The notes below the pieces were generated by a model. It was not told the origin of the DNA and ran no database searches. It saw only the letters and a list, made by a program, of their open reading frames with translations. Source: Halanaerobium saccharolyticum (GTDB lineage: Bacteria > Bacillota > Halanaerobiia > Halanaerobiales > Halanaerobiaceae). Taken from it: a stretch of 64,000 nt of DNA. A program made the position numbers and the translations under genes. The stretch is taken from assembly GCF_004362045.1 (NCBI RefSeq), contig NZ_SNWX01000003.1, positions 124,001 to 188,000 of the forward strand, written 5' to 3'. Within the stretch, counting starts at the first letter, position 1; each line of letters starts with the position of its first letter. This document shows positions 44,819-53,302 of the stretch, in pieces.

Positions 44819-46237
44819 ATGAAGGTAAAAAAATATACAGGCGAAACAATGCAGGATGTAATTTTTCAGGTGAAAGCTGATCTGGGGCCAGAAGCTGTTA
44901 TTGTAAACAAGAGAAAGTTTAAAAAAGGAGGGCTTTTTGGTTTTTTTGGCAGAGAAATGTTTGAAGTTGTTGCTGCTTTAGAAGCTAAAAGCGCTGACTC
45001 AATAGCTGAACTCTCAGACAGTAAAGGTGAAGAAGCAGATGATATTGTAGAAATATCAAATTACGGCAGAAATTCTAAAAAAATTGAAAGAACTAAAATT
45101 CAGAAAACAGCGAGTAAGGATCCTGAAAACAAAAATGCTATCAAAGAATTTATTACTGATTTAAAAACTGCTGCCGATTCTGCTGCAGAAAAAAAGAATC
45201 GTAAGGACCAGCTGGATAAAGAAGAGATTAAGGTTGGTTTAAGCGAAAAGTCGAATAAACAGCAGAGTAATCATCATAAAAATAGTCAGCAGTATGAAGA
45301 AAATCAGCAGCAGAATAATAAAAAACAAGATTTTAATAACAGGCAAAAAGTAGAGCCGCAAAAAGTTGAAAATGAAGAGAGTCAATTAACGGCTGCTCAG
45401 AAATTGCAAAATAAATTTCAGAATAAAAGTTCTGGCAGCAGTGATCAGAGCAAAAAGTTAAATAACAGCAATCAATTATATAATTATTTACTGGATCAGG
45501 GTGTAGACAGCAGAAATGTAAATCTATTTTTAAAACAGATGGATTCTCAAATTGATGGTGATGATTCTGATTTTGAAAATCAATTAAAAGAATTTTTAGC
45601 CGTTTATTTTGCAGATAATGGCGAAATAAATCTGACTGCAGACCAAAAAATAATTTCTTTTATTGGCCCCACTGGTGTTGGTAAAACAACAACAATGGCC
45701 AAAATTGCAGCTCATTTTGCAGTTGATAAAAATAAAAAAGTTGGTTTGATTACTGCAGACACTTATAGAATTGCTGCAGTGGAACAGCTGCAGACTTACA
45801 GTAAAATTATCGATATTCCTTTTGCAGTCTGTTACAGCAGTTCCAGGCTGGAAGAAATGATTAGAGGCCAGTTTAGAAATTGTGATTTAATTTTAATTGA
45901 CACACCGGGCAGCAGCTGGAAGGATCAGCTGCAGCTGGGAAGATTAAAAGGATATGTAGATCACAGTTTTGTGGATCAAGTTCATCTTCTGTTGAGTTTA
46001 AACACAAAAAGCAGTGATTTAAGGAGTATTGTTTCTAAATTCTCTGAGCTGGAGCCGGATAGGGTTCTGCTGACCAAACTGGATGAAACCAGCAGTTATG
46101 GGGATATTATTAATATTAAAGAAAATTATAATTTGCCTCTTTCTTATTTGACTTTTGGACAGGATGTTCCCGAAGATCTTGAGGCAGCAACAGCTGACCA
46201 GATTTATAAATATTTATTTGGTGATTTTTATGCGTAG
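44819..46237 (+). CDS. flhF: SRP-type GTPase FlhF, flagellar placement
   Basis: A 472-residue FlhF. N-terminal MKVKKYTGETMQDVIFQVKADLG, a long Lys/Asn/Gln-rich linker (about 95-225), then the NG domain with Walker A GPTGVGKT (283-290), TADTYRIAAVEQL and LIDTPGSS. It sets the number and position of flagella with FlhG. It begins at the base after the flhA stop and overlaps flhG. Confidence 0.95.
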   Translation: MKVKKYTGETMQDVIFQVKADLGPEAVIVNKRKFKKGGLFGFFGREMFEVVAALEAKSADSIAELSDSKGEEADDIVEISNYGRNSKKIERTKIQKTASKDPENKNAIKEFITDLKTAADSAAEKKNRKDQLDKEEIKVGLSEKSNKQQSNHHKNSQQYEENQQQNNKKQDFNNRQKVEPQKVENEESQLTAAQKLQNKFQNKSSGSSDQSKKLNNSNQLYNYLLDQGVDSRNVNLFLKQMDSQIDGDDSDFENQLKEFLAVYFADNGEINLTADQKIISFIGPTGVGKTTTMAKIAAHFAVDKNKKVGLITADTYRIAAVEQLQTYSKIIDIPFAVCYSSSRLEEMIRGQFRNCDLILIDTPGSSWKDQLQLGRLKGYVDHSFVDQVHLLLSLNTKSSDLRSIVSKFSELEPDRVLLTKLDETSSYGDIINIKENYNLPLSYLTFGQDVPEDLEAATADQIYKYLFGDFYA

Positions 46238-47123
46238 TCAGGCGGCAAAGCTTAAAGAAATAATGCAGAAAAAAAGGGAAGAAACTGAAGTCCAGGAATT
46301 TAATACTTCTTCTACCAGAACCATAGCAATTGCAAGTGGAAAGGGTGGGGTTGGTAAGTCAACCTTTACTGTTAATTTTGCCTATAATTTACGCAAGCTG
46401 GACAAAGAAGTGCTGATTATTGATAGTGATATTGGGATGGCAAACCTTGACATAATGCTCGGAGTACAGCCCAATTATGATATGGGACATCTTCTGCGGG
46501 GAGAATGCAGTCTGGAAGATGCAGTGATAGAAGGTCCCGCCGGAATTAAACTTTTAAGTGGTATTACCGGTGATGACAGTTTTATTGATATCCAGAATGA
46601 TGCGATGCAGAAATTAATTGAACTGGGTGATCAGATAGAAAAAAATTATGATTATCTGTTGATTGATCTGGGAGCTGGTGCAGCTAAAAGTATTGTAAAT
46701 ACTATCCTGGCTGCAGAAGAATTGATTTTATTATTGACTACAGAACCGACTTCAGTTATGGATAGTTACAGTCTGATTAAGATTCTGGCAAATCATGAAT
46801 ATCATAAGTCTATTAAACTGGTTATAAACCAGACTGAAGACGAAAAAGATGCACAGAAAACAGCAAATCGAATCATTAAAACTGTAAAAAAATATCTGAA
46901 TTTGGATTTAACTTTAATTGGTAGTATAGCTCATGATCGTAAAATTAGTGCTGCTCTACGAAAACAGAAACCCTATGCAGAAATATTTTCAAATCGAAAA
47001 GCAGCCAGAGATTTTGAAAAAGTAGCCAGAAAAATAAGTGGTGAAGAAAAAGAACAGCAGGCAAAGGGTGTAAAAAGTTATTTTCACAAAATGGTTGGTT
47101 TTTTTAATAAACATGTTAAATAG
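46230..47123 (+). CDS. flhG: MinD-like ATPase FlhG (YlxH)
   Basis: A 297-residue MinD/ParA ATPase with deviant Walker A ASGKGGVGKST (35-45), switch region IDSDIGMANLDIMLGV and a C-terminal amphipathic region. The N-terminal 20 residues carry the Gln/Lys-rich FlhF-activating segment (QAAKLKEIMQKKR). The ATG at 46230 overlaps the flhF stop; an open frame extends 25 codons upstream inside flhF without a ribosome site. Confidence 0.94.
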   Translation: MRSQAAKLKEIMQKKREETEVQEFNTSSTRTIAIASGKGGVGKSTFTVNFAYNLRKLDKEVLIIDSDIGMANLDIMLGVQPNYDMGHLLRGECSLEDAVIEGPAGIKLLSGITGDDSFIDIQNDAMQKLIELGDQIEKNYDYLLIDLGAGAAKSIVNTILAAEELILLLTTEPTSVMDSYSLIKILANHEYHKSIKLVINQTEDEKDAQKTANRIIKTVKKYLNLDLTLIGSIAHDRKISAALRKQKPYAEIFSNRKAARDFEKVARKISGEEKEQQAKGVKSYFHKMVGFFNKHVK

Positions 47124-47140
47124 TTGATGGAGTTGAGAAT

Positions 47141-47782
47141 ATGAAGGAGTTAGAAATAAACCAAAAAGTTGAAGTCGAGGTTTTAACAGGCACCTATCAG
47201 GGAAACTATTTGAGTAAAGTTGCTGATTTTGTGGAAGCAGGAGTTATTATTACCGGTCTTTATCGGGAAGGCTCCCCCCTCCCAATTAGACTTAATCAGC
47301 CAGTTAATGTTTATTATACTACTGATCGGGCGGCCTATAAATTTGAGTCCAAAATTTTAAAAAGAACCAATAAACCGATACCATTACTTTTAATCGAGGG
47401 ATCTGATTCAGTAACTCGAATTCAGCGGCGTGATTATTTCAGACTGGATGTTACCGGGACAGTTGATGTTTATAAAATGATTGAGGATAAAAACTACCCC
47501 AAAAAAGTTGCTGAAGCACGTCTGCTGGATATAAGTGGTGGTGGAATTAAGATTCAGTTGAAAAAGAAATTTGAAAAAGGCGAAGAAATATTAATTAACT
47601 TAAAGAACATCTTAAAACCAAAAGAGTTTATTAAATCAAAGGTAGTGAGAATTGGCAGGGAAAATAATGAGCTCTATAATTATGGAATTGAATTTCTGGA
47701 AATAGAAGAAGAACAGAGAGAAGAGATTATTCAGTGGATTTTTGCCTATCAGCGAAAAAGCAGAAAAAAAGGTTTGAGATAG
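47141..47782 (+). CDS. YcgR-like flagellar brake protein with PilZ domain
   Basis: A 213-residue protein with an N-terminal YcgR/YpfA domain (about 1-92) and a PilZ domain. The c-di-GMP binding motifs are complete: RRDYFR (96-101, RxxxR type) and DISGGG (130-135, DxSxxG). Homologues (YcgR, Bacillus YpfA/DgrA) slow the motor by binding MotA or FliG/FliM when c-di-GMP is high. It is inside the flagellar operon that begins with a c-di-GMP riboswitch, so the second messenger acts at two levels. It abuts the next gene. Confidence 0.92.
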   Translation: MKELEINQKVEVEVLTGTYQGNYLSKVADFVEAGVIITGLYREGSPLPIRLNQPVNVYYTTDRAAYKFESKILKRTNKPIPLLLIEGSDSVTRIQRRDYFRLDVTGTVDVYKMIEDKNYPKKVAEARLLDISGGGIKIQLKKKFEKGEEILINLKNILKPKEFIKSKVVRIGRENNELYNYGIEFLEIEEEQREEIIQWIFAYQRKSRKKGLR

Positions 47783-48157
47783 ATGTTAGCAAATTCGCTT
47801 ATTATAGGGCTAATTACATATACAGCTGCAGTAGTTTATAATTTGCTGGTCCGGAAAAGCCTGGAAACTGTATTTTACTTGGGATTAAGATTTCTTGTCT
47901 ATACAACTTTAATGGCTTTATTTCTTCAATTAAGTTTTTATCTTATTAAAAATTATCATGCTAAAGATAACCCGGAAGCCGAAAACGATTCTGAGGCAGA
48001 AATGACTGATTTAACTGCAGAAGCCGAAGCTAATCCGGAGACAGCTGAGTTCGAAAATCAGGAATTTGAAGAATCTGCAGTTGATAATGAATTTGAAAGT
48101 GAAGGTTTTTCAGCACTTAATACAGAGGATTTTGATTATCAGCAAAACAACAATTAA
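47783..48157 (+). CDS. Unrecognised small membrane protein with acidic tail
   Basis: A 124-residue protein with no family that I recognise. Two hydrophobic helices (about 3-21 and 30-54) enclose a short basic loop (VRKSLE). The rest (about 60-124) is strongly acidic, rich in Glu/Asp/Asn/Ala, and probably disordered. By the positive-inside rule the RKSLE loop would be inside and the acidic tail outside, though the KNYHAKD after helix 2 argues otherwise. It starts at the base after the pilZ stop, so co-expression is certain. Bacillus has the small membrane protein SwrB next to sigD, but I see no real likeness. Confidence 0.65.
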   Translation: MLANSLIIGLITYTAAVVYNLLVRKSLETVFYLGLRFLVYTTLMALFLQLSFYLIKNYHAKDNPEAENDSEAEMTDLTAEAEANPETAEFENQEFEESAVDNEFESEGFSALNTEDFDYQQNNN

Positions 48158-48181
48158 TATTTTTACTAAAGGAAGATTATT

Positions 48182-48928
48182 ATGGCTTTAGATAAATCAC
48201 TGTGGAAAAACTACAAAGTTAATGATAATCAACAGGCCAGAGAAGAGATTATATTAAAACACCTGGGACTGGTAAGATATGCTGTAGGAAGGATAATTAT
48301 TATGCTCCCAGATCATATTGAGGCTGAAGATTTAGAAAGTTATGGGATTATTGGTTTGATTGAGGCTTTAGAAAAATTTGACTATCAAAGAGGAGTTGAA
48401 TTTTCTACTTTTGCCTTACCCAGGATTAAGGGAGAAATTTATGATTATTTAAGGAGTAAAGACTGGCTGCCTGATAATATGCGCCGGGAACTCAAACAGG
48501 TAAAAGAGGAAAGAGAAAATTTTAAAGCAGAAACAGGCAGAGAACCAGGACAATCTGAACTTGCCAAGCGGGCAGGAATCAAAGAAGATAGATTGAATAC
48601 TATAGAAAGACACAGTCAGCTGGCCAACTGGATTTCGCTTTCCCATGAATTTGAAGGTGTTGAATTAATGGAATTAATTGCTGCTGACTTAGATCAGGCG
48701 GTTGATAAGCTGACAGACGAAGAAGCAGTAAGTTTACTGACAAAAAAAATTGATATGCTTTCCGAAAATGAAAAACTGGTTTTAACTTTATATTACTACG
48801 AAGAATTAACTCAGGTCGAAATAGCAGAAGTTATGGAACTGTCAGCTGCAAGGGTCTCTCAGATCCACAGCCAGGCAATCCGGCGCTTAAGGGGAATGTT
48901 AAGTAGATCTAAAGAATATTTTTTCTAA
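48182..48928 (+). CDS. fliA: RNA polymerase sigma-28 factor for late flagellar genes
   Basis: A 248-residue sigma-28 (FliA/SigD/WhiG group). Regions 2 (RYAVGRIIIMLPDHIEAEDLESYGIIGLIEALEKFDYQRGVEFSTFALPRIKGEIYDYLR in outline), 3 and 4 (LTLYYYEELTQVEIAEVMELSAARVSQIHSQAIRRL in outline) are complete. It should read flagellin, MCP and small motility genes elsewhere in the genome. An anti-sigma FlgM was not found here. AAAGGAAG precedes the ATG. Confidence 0.95.
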   Translation: MALDKSLWKNYKVNDNQQAREEIILKHLGLVRYAVGRIIIMLPDHIEAEDLESYGIIGLIEALEKFDYQRGVEFSTFALPRIKGEIYDYLRSKDWLPDNMRRELKQVKEERENFKAETGREPGQSELAKRAGIKEDRLNTIERHSQLANWISLSHEFEGVELMELIAADLDQAVDKLTDEEAVSLLTKKIDMLSENEKLVLTLYYYEELTQVEIAEVMELSAARVSQIHSQAIRRLRGMLSRSKEYFF

Positions 48929-48950
48929 TGAGAGGTAGGTAATCAAAGTG

Positions 48951-50546
48951 ATGGAAGAGCAGGTTGATCGAAAAGACAAAAATTGTCTGCTTAAGTTTAC
49001 TGAAGATGAGGTTTTAATAAAGTTAAGGTTAGAAAATAATCCCGATTTAATGGAAATAGAAGATTTTTTAAAAAAAAATAGCATAATGGAAGCAGATTAT
49101 GATAAAATAAAAGATAAGCTGAATAACCAGGACGAAAACTGGTTTAAAGCAGCTGAAAATATTAATTTACCTTCAGAAGATGATAAAGTAAGTATTGAAA
49201 CTGCAAAAGATGGATTAAAAGTTCTGCTTGATTTTACTCCCGGCCGAGACGGCAGAGAACTTACATATGATGATTTAAAAGAGCTTCTGGCTGAAAAGAA
49301 TATTTGCTATGGGGTAAATGAGAATAAAATAAAGAGGGTCTTAAAAAGACGTCAGCCGGTCAGTAAAGAAGTAATTGCCGAAGGAGAAGCAGCCAGGCCG
49401 GGAGAAGATGGATATTTAGTCTATCATTTTGAAGAAAGGGAAAAGAAAGTTGGTACAATGCGGGAAGATGGCACAATGGATTTCCACTCCAAGAATTTAA
49501 TTAATAATGTTCGTCGGGGTGAAAAAATTGTAACCCTGATTGATCCGACTGAGGGTGAAGCTGGAACAGATGTTTTTGGTGAAGTAATAGAACCACCTAC
49601 CCCAAAAACAGCTAAACTCCCCCGGGCTAAAAATACTGTCAGTAAGGATAATAGCGTTTATGCTGCTAAAGATGGGCAGATAATTAGAGATGGACAGAAA
49701 ATATCAATTGATCCTGTTTACCAGGTCAGAGGTGATGTAGATCTGGAAGAGGGAAATATAGATTTTGTAGGTAGTGTTAAAATCAACGGCAATGTTCGAG
49801 AAGGATTTATAGTTAAAGCTTCCGGGGATATTGAAGTTGGCGGCAATGTTGCTGCTGCAGAAATCGAAAGCGGAGGCAGTGTTCTAATCAAAAAAGGTTT
49901 TTTAGGTAGAAACAAGGGGAAAATTACGGCTAAAGGTGACGTAAATGCCCGTTTTGTAGAAAATGCAGAAATTAAAGCTAATAATGTACGCGTTCATGAG
50001 GCAATAATGCACAGTCATGTAACTGCTAAGGACAGCATTATAGTCAATGGTGGCAAGGGTTTAATTGTTGGCGGCCGGGTAATGGCTCAAAATGTAATCG
50101 AAGCCAATATAATTGGTTCCAGTCTGGCTACAAAAACATATGTAGAAATTGGTCTTGAACCAGAGTTAAGAAAGAATTTTAAAGCTGCAAAAGATGAACT
50201 GGAAACAGTGGAAGATAACCTGGATAAAGTAATTAAGAGTGTTGATTTACTCAGGACCATGAAAGAAAAAGGTATTAAATTACCACCCAATAAAAAAGAA
50301 ATGTTTGCTAAACTAAAGACCACAAAGGATGAGCTGGAAACTAGAAAAGTAGAACTGAAGGAAGAAATTGAAGAGTTAGAAGAACAGCTGACCGCTTCTG
50401 ATGAAGCAGTTATTAAAGTTAATAACTGTATCTTTCCCGGGGTACAGCTTTTGAGCAGTAAAGATAAAATGATTATTCGAAACAAAATATCAAAATGTGC
50501 CTTTACAGAGGTAAATAAAGAATTAAGACAAAAAACTAATGCATAA
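48951..50546 (+). CDS. FapA-type DUF342 protein
   Basis: A 531-residue protein with the FapA/DUF342 central domain (about 90-395): repeated Gly-rich beta-helix turns (EGNIDFVGSVKINGNVREGF, GDIEVGGNVAAAEIESGGSVLIKKGF) followed by an antiparallel coiled coil (about 395-490). DUF342 proteins are often next to sigma-28 in Clostridia; in Vibrio the homologue FapA affects flagellation and glucose signalling. The role in Firmicutes is not established. The ATG at 48951 or the GTG at 48948 may be used; AGAGGTAGGT lies upstream. Confidence 0.85.
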   Translation: MEEQVDRKDKNCLLKFTEDEVLIKLRLENNPDLMEIEDFLKKNSIMEADYDKIKDKLNNQDENWFKAAENINLPSEDDKVSIETAKDGLKVLLDFTPGRDGRELTYDDLKELLAEKNICYGVNENKIKRVLKRRQPVSKEVIAEGEAARPGEDGYLVYHFEEREKKVGTMREDGTMDFHSKNLINNVRRGEKIVTLIDPTEGEAGTDVFGEVIEPPTPKTAKLPRAKNTVSKDNSVYAAKDGQIIRDGQKISIDPVYQVRGDVDLEEGNIDFVGSVKINGNVREGFIVKASGDIEVGGNVAAAEIESGGSVLIKKGFLGRNKGKITAKGDVNARFVENAEIKANNVRVHEAIMHSHVTAKDSIIVNGGKGLIVGGRVMAQNVIEANIIGSSLATKTYVEIGLEPELRKNFKAAKDELETVEDNLDKVIKSVDLLRTMKEKGIKLPPNKKEMFAKLKTTKDELETRKVELKEEIEELEEQLTASDEAVIKVNNCIFPGVQLLSSKDKMIIRNKISKCAFTEVNKELRQKTNA

Positions 50547-50576
50547 AAGCAATCAGAAATAAAAGGAGGTGTTAAA

Positions 50577-51329
50577 ATGATTAGAGGTTTATATACAGCT
50601 GCTTCTTCGATGAATGTTCTGGCGAAAAAGACAAATATTCGCTCCAATAATCTGGCCAATGTTAATACAACGGGATTCAAAAAATCAGAGGGCATAACCC
50701 GCTCATTTCCGGAAATGCTTTTAAGTCGGATTGAAGCCGGTAAACCAGATCAGGAAATTGGAGAATTATCAACCGGAGCCTATCTGGAAAATTCTTTTAA
50801 GGATATGTCTCAGGGAATGCTCAAACAAACTGGAAACAATCTTGATTTTGCAGTTGAAGGAGAAGGTTTTTTTGTAATTGAAACTGAAGCAGGTCAGAGA
50901 TACAGCCGGGATGGTAATTTTACCATTAATGCAGATTCTGAACTTGTAACTCAGAGTGGAAATTATGTCCTGGATACTGCAGGTGAGAGGATTCAATTAA
51001 TTCCGGGTCAGGATTTTAGAGTCAGTACAGATGGCCAGATTACTTTTAATAATGGTCTGCAGGGAGCTCAGATTGATCTGGTTAATTTTCAAGATGAGGC
51101 AGATCTGATCCAGCAAGGTGATAATCTCTATGCAGCTCAGGAAGGAGCAGAACAAATAGAAAGTCAGGCTGCTGTAGTACAGGGATATCTGGAGGGCTCA
51201 AATGTTAAGATTGTAGAAGAAATGGCAAAGATGATCAAGACTACACGTCATTATGAGTCAAATCAAAAGATAATTAGCAGTATTGATGAGTCACTAAATA
51301 AGATAATTAATGAAGTAGGTAAGGCTTAA
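50577..51329 (+). CDS. flgF: Flagellar basal-body rod protein FlgF (FlgG-like)
   Basis: A 250-residue rod protein of the FlgF/FlgG group: N-terminal YTAASSMNVLAKKTNIRSNNLANVNTTGFKK, a VEGEGFFVIETEAGQRYSRDGNF centre and a C-terminal VKIVEEMAKMIKTTRHYESNQKI. I call it FlgF because the following gene is a better FlgG and the order flgF-flgG is usual. AAAGGAGGTG precedes the ATG. Confidence 0.88.
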   Translation: MIRGLYTAASSMNVLAKKTNIRSNNLANVNTTGFKKSEGITRSFPEMLLSRIEAGKPDQEIGELSTGAYLENSFKDMSQGMLKQTGNNLDFAVEGEGFFVIETEAGQRYSRDGNFTINADSELVTQSGNYVLDTAGERIQLIPGQDFRVSTDGQITFNNGLQGAQIDLVNFQDEADLIQQGDNLYAAQEGAEQIESQAAVVQGYLEGSNVKIVEEMAKMIKTTRHYESNQKIISSIDESLNKIINEVGKA

Positions 51330-51341
51330 TAATTTTAAATT

Positions 51342-51395
51342 AAAAGCTGGACCTGTAAAGGGGGCTTTTCTGCTGTTGACTGAGTGATACAGCAG
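51342..51395 (+). ncRNA. Structured leader element before flgG (copy B of the repeated RNA-like motif)
   Basis: P2: AAAAGCT/GGCTTTT (51342-51348, 51363-51369; one T-G pair) with an internal GGA and CCT/AGG (51352-51354, 51359-51361). P3: CTGCTGT/ACAGCAG (51370-51376, 51389-51395). The strings AGCTGGACCT (51345-51354) and TTCTGCTGT (51368-51376) are identical to copy A before flgE (32894-32903, 32920-32928). No clear closing P1 is seen here. A separate hairpin TTTAAATCT/AGATTTAAA (51430-51438, 51444-51452) follows before the flgG ribosome site. Confidence 0.55.
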
Positions 51396-51496
51396 AGTTA
51401 TAATTCAATTTTAAGCATTACTACTTCAATTTAAATCTGATCAAGATTTAAAACTTAGAATGAATAATTTATAAAATTTAAATTGGAGTGATTAAA

Positions 51497-52279
51497 ATGA
51501 TAAGTGCTTTATGGACATCAGCCACAGGAATGAATGCACAACAAACTAATATAAATGTTATTTCAAACAATCTTGCCAACGTAAATACAGGTGGTTTTAA
51601 AAAGTCTAAAATTAATTTTGCTGACTTAATTTATACAACTATGAGAGAACCTGGTACTCCAAATGCTCAGGGAGCAGAAATACCAACAGGAATTGAAATT
51701 GGTCATGGGTCAAAAGTCAACAGCACACAAAAAATATTTACTCAGGGAAATATTAAGAATACAGATAGTCCGCTGGATATGGTAATTGAGGGTGATGGTT
51801 TTTTTAGAATTCAACTTCCAGATGGTAATTTTGCTTATTCTAGAGATGGATCATTTAAACAGGACAGTAATGGAAATATAGTAACCTCAGATGGGTATCA
51901 ATTAGTTCCTCCTATTCAAATTAACCCGGAGGCAACTGAAATTTCTATTACTTCCGATGGTATGGTTAACCTTAAGGTTAATGGGGAAAATCAGCAGGTT
52001 GGACAAATTGAATTGTATCGTTTCTCAAATCCTGCCGGATTATCAAGTGAAGGACGCAATTTATACACAGAAACTGTAGCTTCTGGAGCTGCAATGGCAG
52101 GTATACCTGGGGAAAGTGGTTTTGGTACAATTACTCAGGGATTTTTAGAAATGTCAAATGTTAAAGTCGTTGAAGAAATGGTAAATATGATTGCAGCCCA
52201 GAGAGCTTATGAGACTAATTCTAAATCAATCCAGGCAGCCGATGAGATGCTGCAGACTGCAAATCAGTTAAAGAGATAA
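51497..52279 (+). CDS. flgG: Flagellar distal rod protein FlgG
   Basis: A 260-residue rod protein, the usual FlgG length. N-terminal LWTSATGMNAQQTNINVISNNLANVNTGGFKK, VIEGDGFFRIQLPDG and C-terminal EEMVNMIAAQRAYETNSKSIQAADEMLQTANQL are textbook FlgG. ATG 51497 is preferred: TTGGAGTG lies upstream, and the GTG at 51488 lies in that site. It is the part of the rod that passes through the P and L rings encoded next. Confidence 0.95.
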   Translation: MISALWTSATGMNAQQTNINVISNNLANVNTGGFKKSKINFADLIYTTMREPGTPNAQGAEIPTGIEIGHGSKVNSTQKIFTQGNIKNTDSPLDMVIEGDGFFRIQLPDGNFAYSRDGSFKQDSNGNIVTSDGYQLVPPIQINPEATEISITSDGMVNLKVNGENQQVGQIELYRFSNPAGLSSEGRNLYTETVASGAAMAGIPGESGFGTITQGFLEMSNVKVVEEMVNMIAAQRAYETNSKSIQAADEMLQTANQLKR

Positions 52280-52317
52280 TCAATTATCAATAAAGCAGTA
52301 GTAAGAGGTGTTAAATT

Positions 52318-53289
52318 TTGAAAAAGTTAATTATTATTCTGACAGTTTTAATATTTATAATTACAACTTTTAGTGCTGCTGCTTTCGAGATAAAAATAGA
52401 AGAAGAAGTAGAGGTTAGTGCCTCGGAGATTACTCTGGGACAGATTGCAGAAATTAGGGCTCCAGAACTTTCTGCTGCAGCAGTAGAAGAATTAAAAAAA
52501 ATAAGTTTTAAAGTTTCTCCTAATCCCGGTTATCAAAAAAGATTAAGTCGGGTGCTGGTAGATTTAACTATTCAAAATCTGGGTTATAAAAAGGATCAAT
52601 TTAAGCTGCAGATGCCGGGGATGGTAATTGTCAGCCGCAAAAGCTCTCTGATAACTGAAGCAGAAATTTTTGCTCTGGTTGAGGATTATTTAAAATCTAA
52701 CCTTGATTTTGAAGCTGAACAGTTGATCATTGAAAGTAGATCTTCTCTTAATCAGGTTAAAATTGCAGCTGGAGATTATGAGCTTAAAGTCGCCGAAAAT
52801 CAAAATCTATCACTGCCTAATACAAATTTAAAACTGGAAGTCTGGCAGAATGAAGAAAAAGTTCACAGCTTTTATTATCCAGTTAAAATAAATTTACTGC
52901 TCAAAGTTTTAACTGCAGATAAGAATTTAAATATTAACTCCAGGCTAAGAAAATCAGATTTTGAAGTAAAAAAACAGGTTATTTCTGGTGATCCAGAAGA
53001 GTTGATTAGTGACTGGTCAGAAATAGATATAAATAATGTGCAGCTTTCACGTCCTATAAGAAAAGGTGAGGTGTTAAGGTCCAGTTATTTAAAAATTCCC
53101 TATGCAGTAAAATGGGGACAGAAATTGAGTCTGCAGGTTAGAGTTAATAATATCCATGTTTCTACATTTGTAGAAGCTAAAGAAAGAGGAAAAATTGGTG
53201 AAATTATAACTGTTGAGAATCTTAATAGTGGTTATCAATTTCAGGTTAAGGTGGTTTCGCCAACTGAGGTTAAAATGATCTCTGATTAA
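52318..53289 (+). CDS. flgA: P-ring assembly chaperone FlgA
   Basis: A 323-residue FlgA with a signal peptide (cleavage near AAA, about 22) and a C-terminal SAF domain (about 190-320; INSRLRKSDFEVKKQVISGDPEEL, RPIRKGEVLRSSYL, VRVNNIHVSTFVEAKERGKIGEIITVENL). It helps FlgI assemble in the periplasm. The TTG start follows AGAGGTG. It makes sense only in a diderm cell. It is longer than the E. coli protein (219) through its N-terminal half. Confidence 0.9.
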   Translation: MKKLIIILTVLIFIITTFSAAAFEIKIEEEVEVSASEITLGQIAEIRAPELSAAAVEELKKISFKVSPNPGYQKRLSRVLVDLTIQNLGYKKDQFKLQMPGMVIVSRKSSLITEAEIFALVEDYLKSNLDFEAEQLIIESRSSLNQVKIAAGDYELKVAENQNLSLPNTNLKLEVWQNEEKVHSFYYPVKINLLLKVLTADKNLNINSRLRKSDFEVKKQVISGDPEELISDWSEIDINNVQLSRPIRKGEVLRSSYLKIPYAVKWGQKLSLQVRVNNIHVSTFVEAKERGKIGEIITVENLNSGYQFQVKVVSPTEVKMISD

Positions 53290-53302
53290 GTGAGGTGCAA
53301 AA

